64,000 bases of DNA from Planctomycetota bacterium (GTDB lineage: Bacteria > Planctomycetota > UBA1135 > UBA2386), in assembly GCA_020638695.1 (NCBI GenBank), contig JACKIB010000023.1:24228-88227 (forward strand), in the 5' to 3' direction. Both the position numbers and the translations under genes were made by a program. Within the stretch, counting starts at the first letter, position 1. Each line of letters starts with the position of its first letter. Below are positions 35,563 through 46,081 of the stretch, one piece after another. Under the pieces are notes generated by a model. The model searched no databases. It saw nothing but the letters and a program-made list of their open reading frames with translations, and was not told where the DNA came from.

Positions 35563-35726
35563 GAGTCTGCGCCACAGAATGACAACCCATGAGATCCGCG
35601 CCTTCCAGCACCTGTCACCCCCCGAAATCCTCGCCGAATCCACCAATTCGGCTGTGTTTTCGGGCGGCGACCTGCGCCGAAATCCACGAACCTCCTGAGT
35701 CACCCTTCTGTGGCGCAGACTCCTAG
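35559..35726. mobile_element. Element A, third full copy (168 bp)
   Basis: Differs at only two positions from the copy at 15451-15618, nearly 20 kb away. The left CTAG is shared with element B. About 190 bp of unremarkable sequence separates its right end from the next, truncated A. Confidence 0.85.
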
Positions 35727-35918
35727 GCAGATGCGGGGGCTGGGGGGCGTGGGTGCGCGGAGGGTTGTGGTGAGAGCATGCCCGAGTCACAGCCTCACCG
35801 GCCGATGGCGACAACCCCGTGGGTGGATGCGCCGGCTAGGTCGGACTCGGCCGCCCTCCTCGACGCATCTTCAGGTGCAGGCACTGCCGAGGGCCGCGGC
35901 GAACGCCGCACATTCCCA

Positions 35919-36048
35919 CCAGGAGTCCGCGCCACAGAATGACAATCCATGAGATCCGCGCCTTCCAGCACCCGTCATCCCGCGAAAGCCGCGCCGAGTC
36001 CACCGATTCGGCTGCGCTTTCGGGCGGCGACCTGCGCCGGAATCCACG
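35919..36048. repeat. Element A, copy lacking its right end
   Basis: Starts with CCAGGAGTCCGCGCCACAGA (terminal CTAG changed to CCAG) and follows A for about 130 bases, then stops before the right inverted repeat where B sequence begins. In its central stem, substitutions on the two arms extend the pairing (GAAAGC with GCTTTC) relative to the other copies. Confidence 0.8.
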
Positions 36049-36053
36049 GCCTC

Positions 36054-36154
36054 GCCCGGACTGTTCATGAGCAGCGTCGCGAGATCGTGCAAGGTTGTCG
36101 CTGGCAAGGAGTACGGCAGGTTCTGTCCGGAGGCGGGGTGCATCCCCGGGCTAG
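36054..36154. repeat. Element B with internal deletion
   Basis: Follows the left part of the B copy at 35381 up to GGTGCATCCCC, then jumps to the terminal GGGCTAG, so about 75 bases are missing. The final CTAG (36151-36154) includes the TAG stop codon of the minus-strand lipoprotein gene. Confidence 0.8.
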
Positions 36155-36810
36155 AACACCCGCAGTGTGGAGCGACGACCCGCGCCGCGCAGCACTACGT
36201 TGCGGAACCTTCCGGTGTCGTCGAACGAGCCGAAGCCGATCAGTCCGACGCCCAACGTGCGGTCGGTCGCGGTCATCACCGGCATGGTCATGTCGTCGAA
36301 GTAGACCCGAATCTCACCTTCCGCCAGGCGTCGGGTCACCTTCACGCGGTGCCACTGCTGGCGCCCCCAGTCGACCCCGGGTGTCGTGAAGCTGGCGCAT
36401 CGGGTGCGCGGCGCGTCGAACACGCGGAACACGTTGTGGGCGTGCGGGTCGGCGCGGGATGCGAGGTGCACGTAGTAGAACCGAGTTCGGCTCTGCACGC
36501 CGAAGAACACGCACAGGTCGCGGTGGCCGTACTCGCGGCCGGTCTGCATCACGTCGAGTTCGAGCTCGAAGTCACCGAACTCGAAGCCGTCGAGCAGCGC
36601 CATGCCGAGCGGCGCGCGCACCGGCGGCGAATAGTGGCTCGGTGCCCAGAGCTCCAGTTCGCCACCATCGTGCACTCGCCACGCCGCGGGGTCGCTGAAG
36701 CGGAGCGCGGGCGCTAGTCGTGCGGCGGAGGTTGGCCACCGGAACTCCGCACCCCGGCAGGCGCCGAGCAGGATCGTCGCGGCCAGCGCGGGCCACCCGG
36801 GTGCGCGCAC
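36151..36810 (-). CDS. Lipoprotein with DUF1080-like (3-keto-disaccharide hydrolase) domain
   Basis: 219 residues with a GTG start at 36810 followed by a hydrophobic leader and lipobox (ALAATILLGAC). The rest is a concanavalin-like beta-sandwich of the DUF1080 type: FGDFELELDVMQ, FYYVHLASR, WHRVKVTRRLAEGEIRVYFDD and VGLIGFGSFDDTGRFRNVVL. Such domains bind or hydrolyse 3-keto sugars in planctomycete secreted enzymes. The upstream in-frame extension is Arg/Pro-rich and not protein-like. The stop codon is part of the CTAG that ends a B element. Confidence 0.7.
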   Translation of the reverse strand: MRAPGWPALAATILLGACRGAEFRWPTSAARLAPALRFSDPAAWRVHDGGELELWAPSHYSPPVRAPLGMALLDGFEFGDFELELDVMQTGREYGHRDLCVFFGVQSRTRFYYVHLASRADPHAHNVFRVFDAPRTRCASFTTPGVDWGRQQWHRVKVTRRLAEGEIRVYFDDMTMPVMTATDRTLGVGLIGFGSFDDTGRFRNVVLRGAGRRSTLRVF

Positions 36811-36947
36811 GAGAAGCGATCTCGCTACCGAGTTGGCAGCGCATCCCCGCCGGGCTGAAGGGGTGTCCGAGTTCCCTCGGGGACGAGTCACGTGGTCGCT
36901 GTGCACAGGCCGGCGATTCCCGCGCCGCGCCGGCCCAGCACCGCGGC

Positions 36948-39641
<2,694 letters not shown>

Positions 39642-39659
39642 CGACCGCAGTATACTGAC

Positions 39660-40157
39660 GTGGTGCTCAAGATCCCGCGTGCCGGCCGCTACTGGCTGTT
39701 CAAGACCGAGCCGACGAGTTTCTCGTTCGACGATCTATGGCGTGCGCCGAAGCGGCGTACGCAGTGGGACGGGGTGCGCAACTACCAAGCGCGCAACTTG
39801 CTGCGTGACGAAGTGAAGATCGGCGACGGTGTGCTGATCTACCACTCCAACCACAAGCCGCTGTCGATCGCCGGGATTGCGCGCGTGGTGCGGGAGGGCT
39901 ACCCCGATCCGACCGCGTTCGATCCGGGCGATCACCACTTCGACCCCGACAGCGATCCCGACGACCCGACGTGGTTCATGGTCGACATCGAGGCGGTGCA
40001 GCCGTTCGATCCGCCGGTTCAGCGGGACGGGTTGCGGAAGGTACCTGCGTGTTCGGGGATGATGCTGCTACAGCGCGGCGCGCGGCTGTCCGTGCAGCCG
40101 GTCGCGCCGCAGGAATGGGCGGCGGTGCTGCGGCTCGCCGGCGTCGCGCAGCGCTGA
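39660..40157 (+). CDS. EVE-domain (thymocyte nuclear protein 1-like) protein
   Basis: 165 residues from the GTG at 39660; ATG 39624 is an alternative that would overlap acn[33 protein letters not shown] and GVLIYHSN are the classical EVE motifs, a PUA-like fold that binds modified bases. Bacterial members are thought to sense modified DNA or RNA; the target here is unknown. No restriction genes are adjacent. The 3' end is followed by two B-type elements. Confidence 0.88.
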   Translation: MVLKIPRAGRYWLFKTEPTSFSFDDLWRAPKRRTQWDGVRNYQARNLLRDEVKIGDGVLIYHSNHKPLSIAGIARVVREGYPDPTAFDPGDHHFDPDSDPDDPTWFMVDIEAVQPFDPPVQRDGLRKVPACSGMMLLQRGARLSVQPVAPQEWAAVLRLAGVAQR

Positions 40158-40167
40158 TCAGCCGTCC

Positions 40168-40343
40168 TGACGCGGATCATGCACGACCGAGCTGCTGCGA
40201 CCGCGCAAGGTCGCTGCTGGCTTGTCGAACGTCAGAACCTGCTCCTCGACTGGGGAGCACCCCGCCTCCGGGCAGAACTGCCGTTCTCCTCTCCAGCAGC
40301 AACCTCGCACGATCTCGCGACGCTGCTCATGAGTAGTCCGGAC
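40168..40343. repeat. Element B, diverged nearly full copy
   Basis: Aligns over its whole length with the intact B at 40423, in the same orientation, with many substitutions and small indels. The terminal CTAGs are lost (right end GTAGTCCGGAC). The next 79 bases (40344-40422) weakly resemble one half of element C, for example GAGGTTCGCAGCAAGT and TTCGCGCGCAAGGCGCT. Confidence 0.7.
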
Positions 40344-40422
40344 CAGTGCCCCTCGTCTGAGGTTCGCAGCAAGTGTGGCCGCGTCAGTCGATTCGCGCGC
40401 AAGGCGCTCCGAACGCGGGGCG

Positions 40423-40604
40423 CTAGCCCGGACGATTCATGACCGAGCTGCTGCGATCGCGCAAGTTCGCTGCTGGCTTCGTCGAACGTCAGAACCTGCT
40501 CCTCGACGGGGAGGCACCCCGCCTCCGGGCAGAACCTGCCGTTCTCCTCGCCAGCAACAACCTTGCACGATCTCGCGACGCTGCTCATGAATAGTCCGGG
40601 CTAG
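40423..40604. mobile_element. Element B, second full copy (182 bp)
   Basis: CTAGCCCGGACGATTCATGA and TCATGAATAGTCCGGGCTAG form the terminal inverted repeat with one mismatch. It is the reverse complement of the 35381 copy with a few differences. The right-hand CTAG at 40601-40604 contains the TAG stop codon (minus strand, 40603-40601) of the following gene. Confidence 0.85.
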
Positions 40605-41200
40605 CGGCGCGAGCGGGCGCCCTTGCCCTGGCCAGCGCCGTCGTGGCTGGCGCCGTCCTTGCCGGATTCGGCGTTGCCACCGACGGCGAACGAGCAGTTC
40701 AGCTTGCCGTAGACGACTGCCAGCGTGGCGTGCTTGGCGTCTCTTGCCGGGGTCAGCTGGATCGACATCCGCGCGGTCTTGCTGGCGGCCTCGCCGGTGT
40801 CCACCGGGAGCTTCACCGCGTCGCCCGACTTCGGCGTCAGCGACATGCTGAACTTCATCTCCTCGGAGATGGTGAAGCTCAGCTTGTAGTCGCCTGCTGC
40901 AACCTTGTGCCCGCCGATCATCGTGTCCTTCGACACGCTGAGTTTGCCCAGGGGTGCGCGTTCGGCCATGGAGTTGAAGCGGGTGCGGTACGACTTGCCG
41001 TCCGCCTTCAGCATGTTGTCGAGGTAGGCGCCCTGGGCGATCGCGAAGTAGCTGATCTCGATCTTCGAGCCGTTGGCGAATGCGATCGATTGGGTGACCT
41101 TCGGTGCATCGCGGTTCTTCGAACCCATCTTCTGGGCGGAGGTCGGCGCGGCGAGCAGCGCGGCAGCGAGGGAAACGGCGGTGGTGAGGAAGATGCGCAT
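40601..41200 (-). CDS. Exported DUF2911-like protein
   Basis: 199 residues with a signal peptide (MRIFLTTAVSLAAALLAAPTSAQ). The core has the DUF2911 pattern of a short beta domain: YRTRFNSMAERAPLGKLSVSKDTMIGGHKVAAGDYKLSFTI, where the 'AGDYxL' turn and preceding basic motif are typical. The C-terminal 25 residues are Gly/Ser/Arg-rich and disordered. Function unknown in the family. Its TAG stop lies within the CTAG that ends the adjacent B element. Confidence 0.7.
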   Translation of the reverse strand: MRIFLTTAVSLAAALLAAPTSAQKMGSKNRDAPKVTQSIAFANGSKIEISYFAIAQGAYLDNMLKADGKSYRTRFNSMAERAPLGKLSVSKDTMIGGHKVAAGDYKLSFTISEEMKFSMSLTPKSGDAVKLPVDTGEAASKTARMSIQLTPARDAKHATLAVVYGKLNCSFAVGGNAESGKDGASHDGAGQGKGARSRR

Positions 41201-41548
41201 CGTGGGAATCCTGTTCGGTTCGATGGGGGGAATGCGGGCGGAAGTCTACGTCGCACTACGGGTCCCCCGCATGGTAGGGAGCGCGAAACTCTGCCTCGCG
41301 GACGGATTCTGTCGCGGGGGTCCCGCACCTCGACGGGGCGGCGCCTCGCCTCCGGGCAAACCTGCCCTTGCCGGCAACGAGCTTGCACGACCCGCGCCGC
41401 CGCTCATGAATCGCCCGGGCCCGGCGCCGAGGCGAGCCGCTCGGTGGCCACCGGCTCACGGAGGTGGGCCATGCCCCCGAAGCGCCCGGGTGGTGTCGCG
41501 GTGTGTCGCAGGACGGTTCCGGCGACGCAGTGCGGTCCCTGAGTTCCG
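41201..41548. other. Intergenic region with an eroded B element
   Basis: 348 bases between two minus-strand genes. The only structure seen is the degenerate B fragment at 41323-41418. The first 60 bases should hold the promoter of the DUF2911-like gene; no clear boxes are visible. Confidence 0.5.
41323..41418. repeat. Degenerate fragment of element B
   Basis: CACCTCGACGGGG, CCTCCGGGCA, ACCTGCC, GCTTGCACGA and GCTCATGAAT occur in the order and spacing of the right two thirds of B, ending in GCCCGGGCC where an intact copy has GTCCGGGCTAG. Confidence 0.65.
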
Positions 41549-43015
41549 TCAGGAACCGTCCGGGTCAGGCGTCGCGCCGCCTGACGGCGGTGCCGCGGGC
41601 CCCTGTGCTACACCCCGCGGACGCACCCCCTCGTCGGTGCCACTCGGGTGCGATCCCGCGCCGGTGGGCGGCGCGTCGGTGAGCAGCCTGCGGCACAGCA
41701 GCGCGACCAGGGTCGATACGGCGGCCAGCGCCAGGATGTTGCCGACCAGCAGCGAGAACAGCGGGTCGGTGGCGAGCGCCGGCGCGAGCGTGCACCCCAG
41801 GACGGTCAGGGGAATCACCAGGAGCAGCGACTTCACCATCGCGACCACCGCGCCGATGCGCGGTTGGCCGACCGCCTCGAACACTGGGCGGAGTATCAGG
41901 AACGGTAGGGTGGCGAGGGCGGCGAACGGCACCAACGTGAGGTACGTCTCGACTGCGGTGCCCGCGGTCTCGGTCTGCTTCAGCGCCAGCGTCGTGACCA
42001 GCGGGCGAGCGAACAGCCAACCGATCGAGATCCCGATCGCGAGCACCAGCAGTGCGATGCGCAGTGTGGTGTGTAGCAGCTGTGCGCGCACCTCGGCGTT
42101 GCGCCCCTCGGCCACGCGCCGTGCGGCGTACGGCAACACCGCGACCGCGGTGGCGATGGCGGGCATGGTCGCCAGCGCGGCGAAGCGGCCGTACACCGCG
42201 TACGACGCCAGCAGCAGGTGCGGCTGCGGCTGCGTGGTCAGCAGCTTGCGGATGACCCACTCCTCGAGGAACACCAGCCCGAACGCCATTCCGCCGGGTA
42301 CGGCGAGGGCGAGGATGTCGGCGAGCGGGGTGCGGACCCACGCGTGGGGCGTCGGCGTCCACTCGGCGAGCCTGATTCGCTCCAGGGTGCGCGTCCGGGC
42401 CGCGGCGTAGCCGAAGCCCGCGTAGCGCGACAGCACGGTGGCCCAGGCGATCCCGGCGATGCCCCAATCGAACGTGAACACGAACACGGTGTTCAGCAGC
42501 AGATTGGTCACGGTCGACAGGAGGCCGGCTTTCATCGTCGTGACGGTGTCGTGGTGCGCCTTGACGATCGAGTCCGGGTAGATCGACAGGAACCCGGAGA
42601 ACGGCATCGAGCAGACCAGGATGAGCGCGTACGTCAGGTAGTCGCGGCGCAGCTCCGGCTGGATGTCCAGGTGTTGGGCGTCGTACCACACCCATGCGGC
42701 GAACACCTGCATCAGCGGCACCAGTGCGACCAGCAGCCAGGCCATCGCCCGCTTCAGCGCGGTCACCCGGGCCTGGTCGCGCCGCCCGAACGCCTGACTG
42801 ATGGTGGCCGTGAACCCGGCCGACAGGCCGACCCAGATGGCGATGAACAGCGACTGGAGGGGGATGAACAGGCCGATCGCCGCGACCCCGTACGGCACCT
42901 GTTCCTTGATCTGCGCCGCGTAGATCAGGTCGACCAGCGTGAACAGGAAGCGGAACGTGAACGACGCCACCAGCGGCATCGCCAGGGCCGTCAAGGACTT
43001 GTCCGCTGTCGCCAT
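41549..43015 (-). CDS. MATE-family multidrug/metabolite exporter
   Basis: 488 residues with twelve hydrophobic segments in two similar halves. The ATG at 43015 precedes MPLVASFTFRFLFTLVDLIYAAQI, the usual MATE first helix. FIPLQSLFIAIWVGLSAG and the repeated central region fit the MatE domain. It probably exports cationic compounds using a Na+ or H+ gradient. The C-terminal 40 residues are Pro/Gly-rich and soluble. The upstream in-frame extension is rejected because it is not hydrophobic and lacks an SD. Confidence 0.85.
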   Translation of the reverse strand: MATADKSLTALAMPLVASFTFRFLFTLVDLIYAAQIKEQVPYGVAAIGLFIPLQSLFIAIWVGLSAGFTATISQAFGRRDQARVTALKRAMAWLLVALVPLMQVFAAWVWYDAQHLDIQPELRRDYLTYALILVCSMPFSGFLSIYPDSIVKAHHDTVTTMKAGLLSTVTNLLLNTVFVFTFDWGIAGIAWATVLSRYAGFGYAAARTRTLERIRLAEWTPTPHAWVRTPLADILALAVPGGMAFGLVFLEEWVIRKLLTTQPQPHLLLASYAVYGRFAALATMPAIATAVAVLPYAARRVAEGRNAEVRAQLLHTTLRIALLVLAIGISIGWLFARPLVTTLALKQTETAGTAVETYLTLVPFAALATLPFLILRPVFEAVGQPRIGAVVAMVKSLLLVIPLTVLGCTLAPALATDPLFSLLVGNILALAAVSTLVALLCRRLLTDAPPTGAGSHPSGTDEGVRPRGVAQGPAAPPSGGATPDPDGS

Positions 43016-43125
43016 CGGGGGCGAGCGTTCTATCGCGACCGTCGCCGCGGGCAAAGGGTGCTTGCCAGCGGGTCGGTCCGGTCGTTCGATGGGCGCAGCG
43101 GTGCGCGGCACCCGGGAGCACGACG

Positions 43126-43836
43126 ATGTTCAGTATTTGGTATTGGCTGGTGATCGGAGCCGGCATGCTGCTCAGTGGCTGGGCGGCGATGCGGGTGCGC
43201 AGCACCTTCACTCACTACAGCCAGATCCCCACCCGCCGGGGGATCACCGGAGCGATGATCGCGGAGCAGATCCTGCGCGACAACGACATCCATGACGTGC
43301 GGGTCGAGGCCGTCGCTGGGCAGCTCAGCGACCACTACGACCCGACGGCCAAAGTGCTGCGGCTCAGCGAACCGGTCTACGGCGAAGCCAGCATCGCGGC
43401 GTTCGGCGTGGCGGCGCACGAGGTCGGGCATGCGATCCAGCACGCCCAGGGCTACGCGCCGCTGAAGTTCCGTTCGGCGTGGGTGCCGGTCGCCAACCTC
43501 GGCGGCGGGATCTCGGTGCTGGTATTGATCGGCGCGGTCCTGTTGGGCGGGATGGCGACCGCGATGGGCAGCACCGCGGCGCTGCTGGGCATCGTGTTGT
43601 TCGCCACCACCACGGTGTTCACGCTGATCACCCTGCCGGTCGAGTTCGACGCGAGCCGTCGGGCGCTGTTGACCCTGGAGCGCGGCGGCTACGTCACCTC
43701 GGAGGAACTCGAGGGAGCACGCAAGGTGTTGAACGCCGCGGCGATGACCTACGTCGCCGCGTTCCTGACGTCGCTCATGCAGCTGATCTACTGGGCCTAC
43801 GCGCTTGGGCTGTTCGGCCGGCGCAGCGAGGATTGA
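43126..43836 (+). CDS. YugP-like membrane zinc metallopeptidase
   Basis: 236 residues, the usual family length. An N-terminal helix is followed by the zinc site HEVGHAIQHAQGY and, further on, EFDASRRAL with the distal acidic residue. Three more helices complete a membrane-embedded neutral peptidase of the PF04298 type. It is the first gene of a same-strand run (protease, HtrA, CHAD, MgtC-like). The HtrA gene begins 10 bp after its stop, so both may act in membrane-protein quality control. Confidence 0.9.
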   Translation: MFSIWYWLVIGAGMLLSGWAAMRVRSTFTHYSQIPTRRGITGAMIAEQILRDNDIHDVRVEAVAGQLSDHYDPTAKVLRLSEPVYGEASIAAFGVAAHEVGHAIQHAQGYAPLKFRSAWVPVANLGGGISVLVLIGAVLLGGMATAMGSTAALLGIVLFATTTVFTLITLPVEFDASRRALLTLERGGYVTSEELEGARKVLNAAAMTYVAAFLTSLMQLIYWAYALGLFGRRSED

Positions 43837-43846
43837 GGAGACCGCG

Positions 43847-44986
43847 ATGGAGCTGACAAACGCCCCGCGCTCGCGCGGTGGGTTCGCCTCGCTGCTGTCG
43901 GTCCTCGCGTTGTGCATCGCGGGCTACCTCGTGCTCGACCGGTTCGGGGTGTTCCGGCCGGTGGTCAAGGGCGAGCCGCGCGCGATCACCGCGCGCGGCG
44001 ACCTGGCGGGGTTCGAGAAGTCCGCGGTGTCGATCTTCGAGAACAACGCGCCATCGGTGGTCAACTTGACCCACCAGGTGGTGCGCGGCTTCGCCCGTTC
44101 CGACGTCGGTACCGCGAGCGGCTTCGTGTGGGACGAGGCCGGACACGTGGTGACCAACTACCACGTAGTCGAACGCGTCCGCCCGGGTACCGACCGGATC
44201 CAGGTTCGCATGGCGGATCGCCGCGAGTACACGGCATTCGTGGTCGGCGTCGACCCCGAGCGCGACATCGCGGTGTTGCGGCTGGCGTCGCTGCCGAGTG
44301 CGCTGCGCCCCGTCCCGGTCGGCACCTCCAAGGACCTCAAGGTCGGCCAGGCGGTGTTCGCGATCGGCAACCCGTTCGGCCTCAACCTGACGCTGACCAG
44401 TGGGCTGGTCAGCGCACTCGACCGGTCCATTCCGACCCAGCGCGGCGTGCCGCTGCACGGCTTGATCCAGACCGACGCCGCGATCAACCCCGGCAACTCC
44501 GGCGGTCCGCTGTTCGACAGCGCGGGCCGGCTGATCGGCATGAACACCGCGATCTTCAGCAAGTCGGAGGGCAGCATCGGAATCGGCTTCGCGGTGCCGG
44601 TCGACGTGATCAACCGAGTAGTGCCGGACCTGATCGCCCGCAAGTCGCCGGAGCGGGTGATCCTCGGCGTGGTGCTGTACCAGACCGCCATCCGCATCCC
44701 CGGGAGCACGTCGTCGTACGCGGTGCCGATCTCGCAGGTCGCGCCCGGCTACGGTGCCGAGGAAGCCGGACTGCGCGCGCTGGTCGACGGCGATCGGTTC
44801 TCGTTCCCGGGTGACGCGATCCTGGCGATCGACGACACCGTGGTGGAGAGCGCCAGCGAGATCATGCAGGCGTTGGCCAGCCGTAGCCCGGGCGATCGGG
44901 TTCGGGTCAAGGTGGCCCGCTTCCGCAACGAGGAGGACCCGCCGAGCATCGAGACCGTGCAAGTGCGCCTGAAGGCGGCGCGCTGA
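43847..44986 (+). CDS. HtrA/DegP-family trypsin-like serine protease with one PDZ domain
   Basis: 379 residues with SD GAGGAG six bases before the ATG at 43847. One N-terminal membrane helix anchors the protein. The triad is His in VVTNYHVV, Asp in ERDIAVLRL and Ser in NPGNSGGPL. A single PDZ-like domain follows (SYAVPISQVAPGYGAEEAGL). It should degrade misfolded proteins in the periplasm. Single-PDZ, membrane-anchored layout is closer to DegS than DegP, but a regulatory role in a sigma-E-like pathway is not shown. Confidence 0.92.
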   Translation: MELTNAPRSRGGFASLLSVLALCIAGYLVLDRFGVFRPVVKGEPRAITARGDLAGFEKSAVSIFENNAPSVVNLTHQVVRGFARSDVGTASGFVWDEAGHVVTNYHVVERVRPGTDRIQVRMADRREYTAFVVGVDPERDIAVLRLASLPSALRPVPVGTSKDLKVGQAVFAIGNPFGLNLTLTSGLVSALDRSIPTQRGVPLHGLIQTDAAINPGNSGGPLFDSAGRLIGMNTAIFSKSEGSIGIGFAVPVDVINRVVPDLIARKSPERVILGVVLYQTAIRIPGSTSSYAVPISQVAPGYGAEEAGLRALVDGDRFSFPGDAILAIDDTVVESASEIMQALASRSPGDRVRVKVARFRNEEDPPSIETVQVRLKAAR

Positions 44987-45055
44987 CGAGCCGGCCGCGT
45001 GGGGCTTGTCGGGTCGGTCCACGCCGGACGGATCCGCGGTAGGATCACTGCTTCG

Positions 45056-46081
45056 ATGTCCGAGCAATCGGTCGAAACCACGCAGCCTCCGACCCGTCCG
45101 CCGACTCCGGCGGCCGCCGCGTGGGCAGGCGGTTGCGGGCGCACCGCGAGCGCGTTCGCGCTCTGGGTGCTGCGCCGCCAACTGCGCGCTGTGCGGTCGT
45201 GGGTGCGTCGAGTCGGGGGGGATCACGCGCCGGAAGTGGAAGCCGTGCACCAGCTGCGGGTCGCGACCCGGCGGGCGCGTGCGGCCCTGCAACTGTTCGG
45301 TTCGTGGTTGCCGGCCCGCCACGGCCGCTGGCTGGAGCGGCGGCTGAAGGACCTGCGCCGGGCCGCCGGGAAGATCCGCGACCTCGATGTGCTCGGGCAG
45401 AGGTTGGCCGTGGCGCGGCAGGACGAGGACGACCGCCGGTCGGCTCGCGGCTGGACGGCGCTCGAGCGACTCCTCGCTGCGCGCCGCCGCCGTGCGGCGC
45501 GCCCACTGCGCCGCGCCGGTGCGCGTTGGGCACGTCGCGAGGACCGCCGGCGTTTCCGCGCGCTGCTCACCGGTGTGCGGTGGCGTGGTTCAGGCCCCGA
45601 GCCCACCGTTGCACAGGCGGCTCGCGCGGCCCTCGCCTCGCGGGTCGACAAGCTGCGCGCGGCGGCCCGCAGGCTGCGCGAGATCGACGATCTGCACCGC
45701 TTGCGGATCCGGGCGAAGCAACTGCGCTACACCCTCGAATTGCTCGCCCCCGTGCTCGATGAGGCCGTCGTGGCGCAGCGCGCGTTCGCGGCGATGCAGC
45801 GGGATCTCGGCGCTGTCCACGACCACGCGGTGGCGCTCGAGACGTTCACCCGCTGGCGTCGCAAGCCGAAGTTCGCAGCTGCCCGGCGCGTGCTCGAGGC
45901 CCGCATCGCGGCGGAACGAGGTCGGCTGGACGCGGCGACCGAACGCTTCCGCCGGCGCTGGAAGGGTGCCAAGCGCCGGGCGCTGGCGGAGAGCCTGGCG
46001 GGGTTGGCCGGTGGATCGGAGGTGCGCGGGCCGACGGACTCCGGCGTGCCGGGGGCGCAGGACCGGGACACGGCGGAATGA
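45056..46081 (+). CDS. CHAD-domain protein
   Basis: 341 residues, extremely Arg/Ala-rich and helical. The CHAD signature is clear: VEAVHQLRVATRRARAALQLF, LRRAAGKIRDLDVL, and LHRLRIRAKQLRYTLELLAPV. Conserved His/Arg/Lys residues line a basic groove that in studied CHAD proteins binds polyphosphate. No CYTH/TTM domain is fused or adjacent. The ATG at 45056 is preferred to the earlier in-frame codon at 44999, which adds unrelated residues. Its stop overlaps the next start as ATGA. Confidence 0.88.
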   Translation: MSEQSVETTQPPTRPPTPAAAAWAGGCGRTASAFALWVLRRQLRAVRSWVRRVGGDHAPEVEAVHQLRVATRRARAALQLFGSWLPARHGRWLERRLKDLRRAAGKIRDLDVLGQRLAVARQDEDDRRSARGWTALERLLAARRRRAARPLRRAGARWARREDRRRFRALLTGVRWRGSGPEPTVAQAARAALASRVDKLRAAARRLREIDDLHRLRIRAKQLRYTLELLAPVLDEAVVAQRAFAAMQRDLGAVHDHAVALETFTRWRRKPKFAAARRVLEARIAAERGRLDAATERFRRRWKGAKRRALAESLAGLAGGSEVRGPTDSGVPGAQDRDTAE

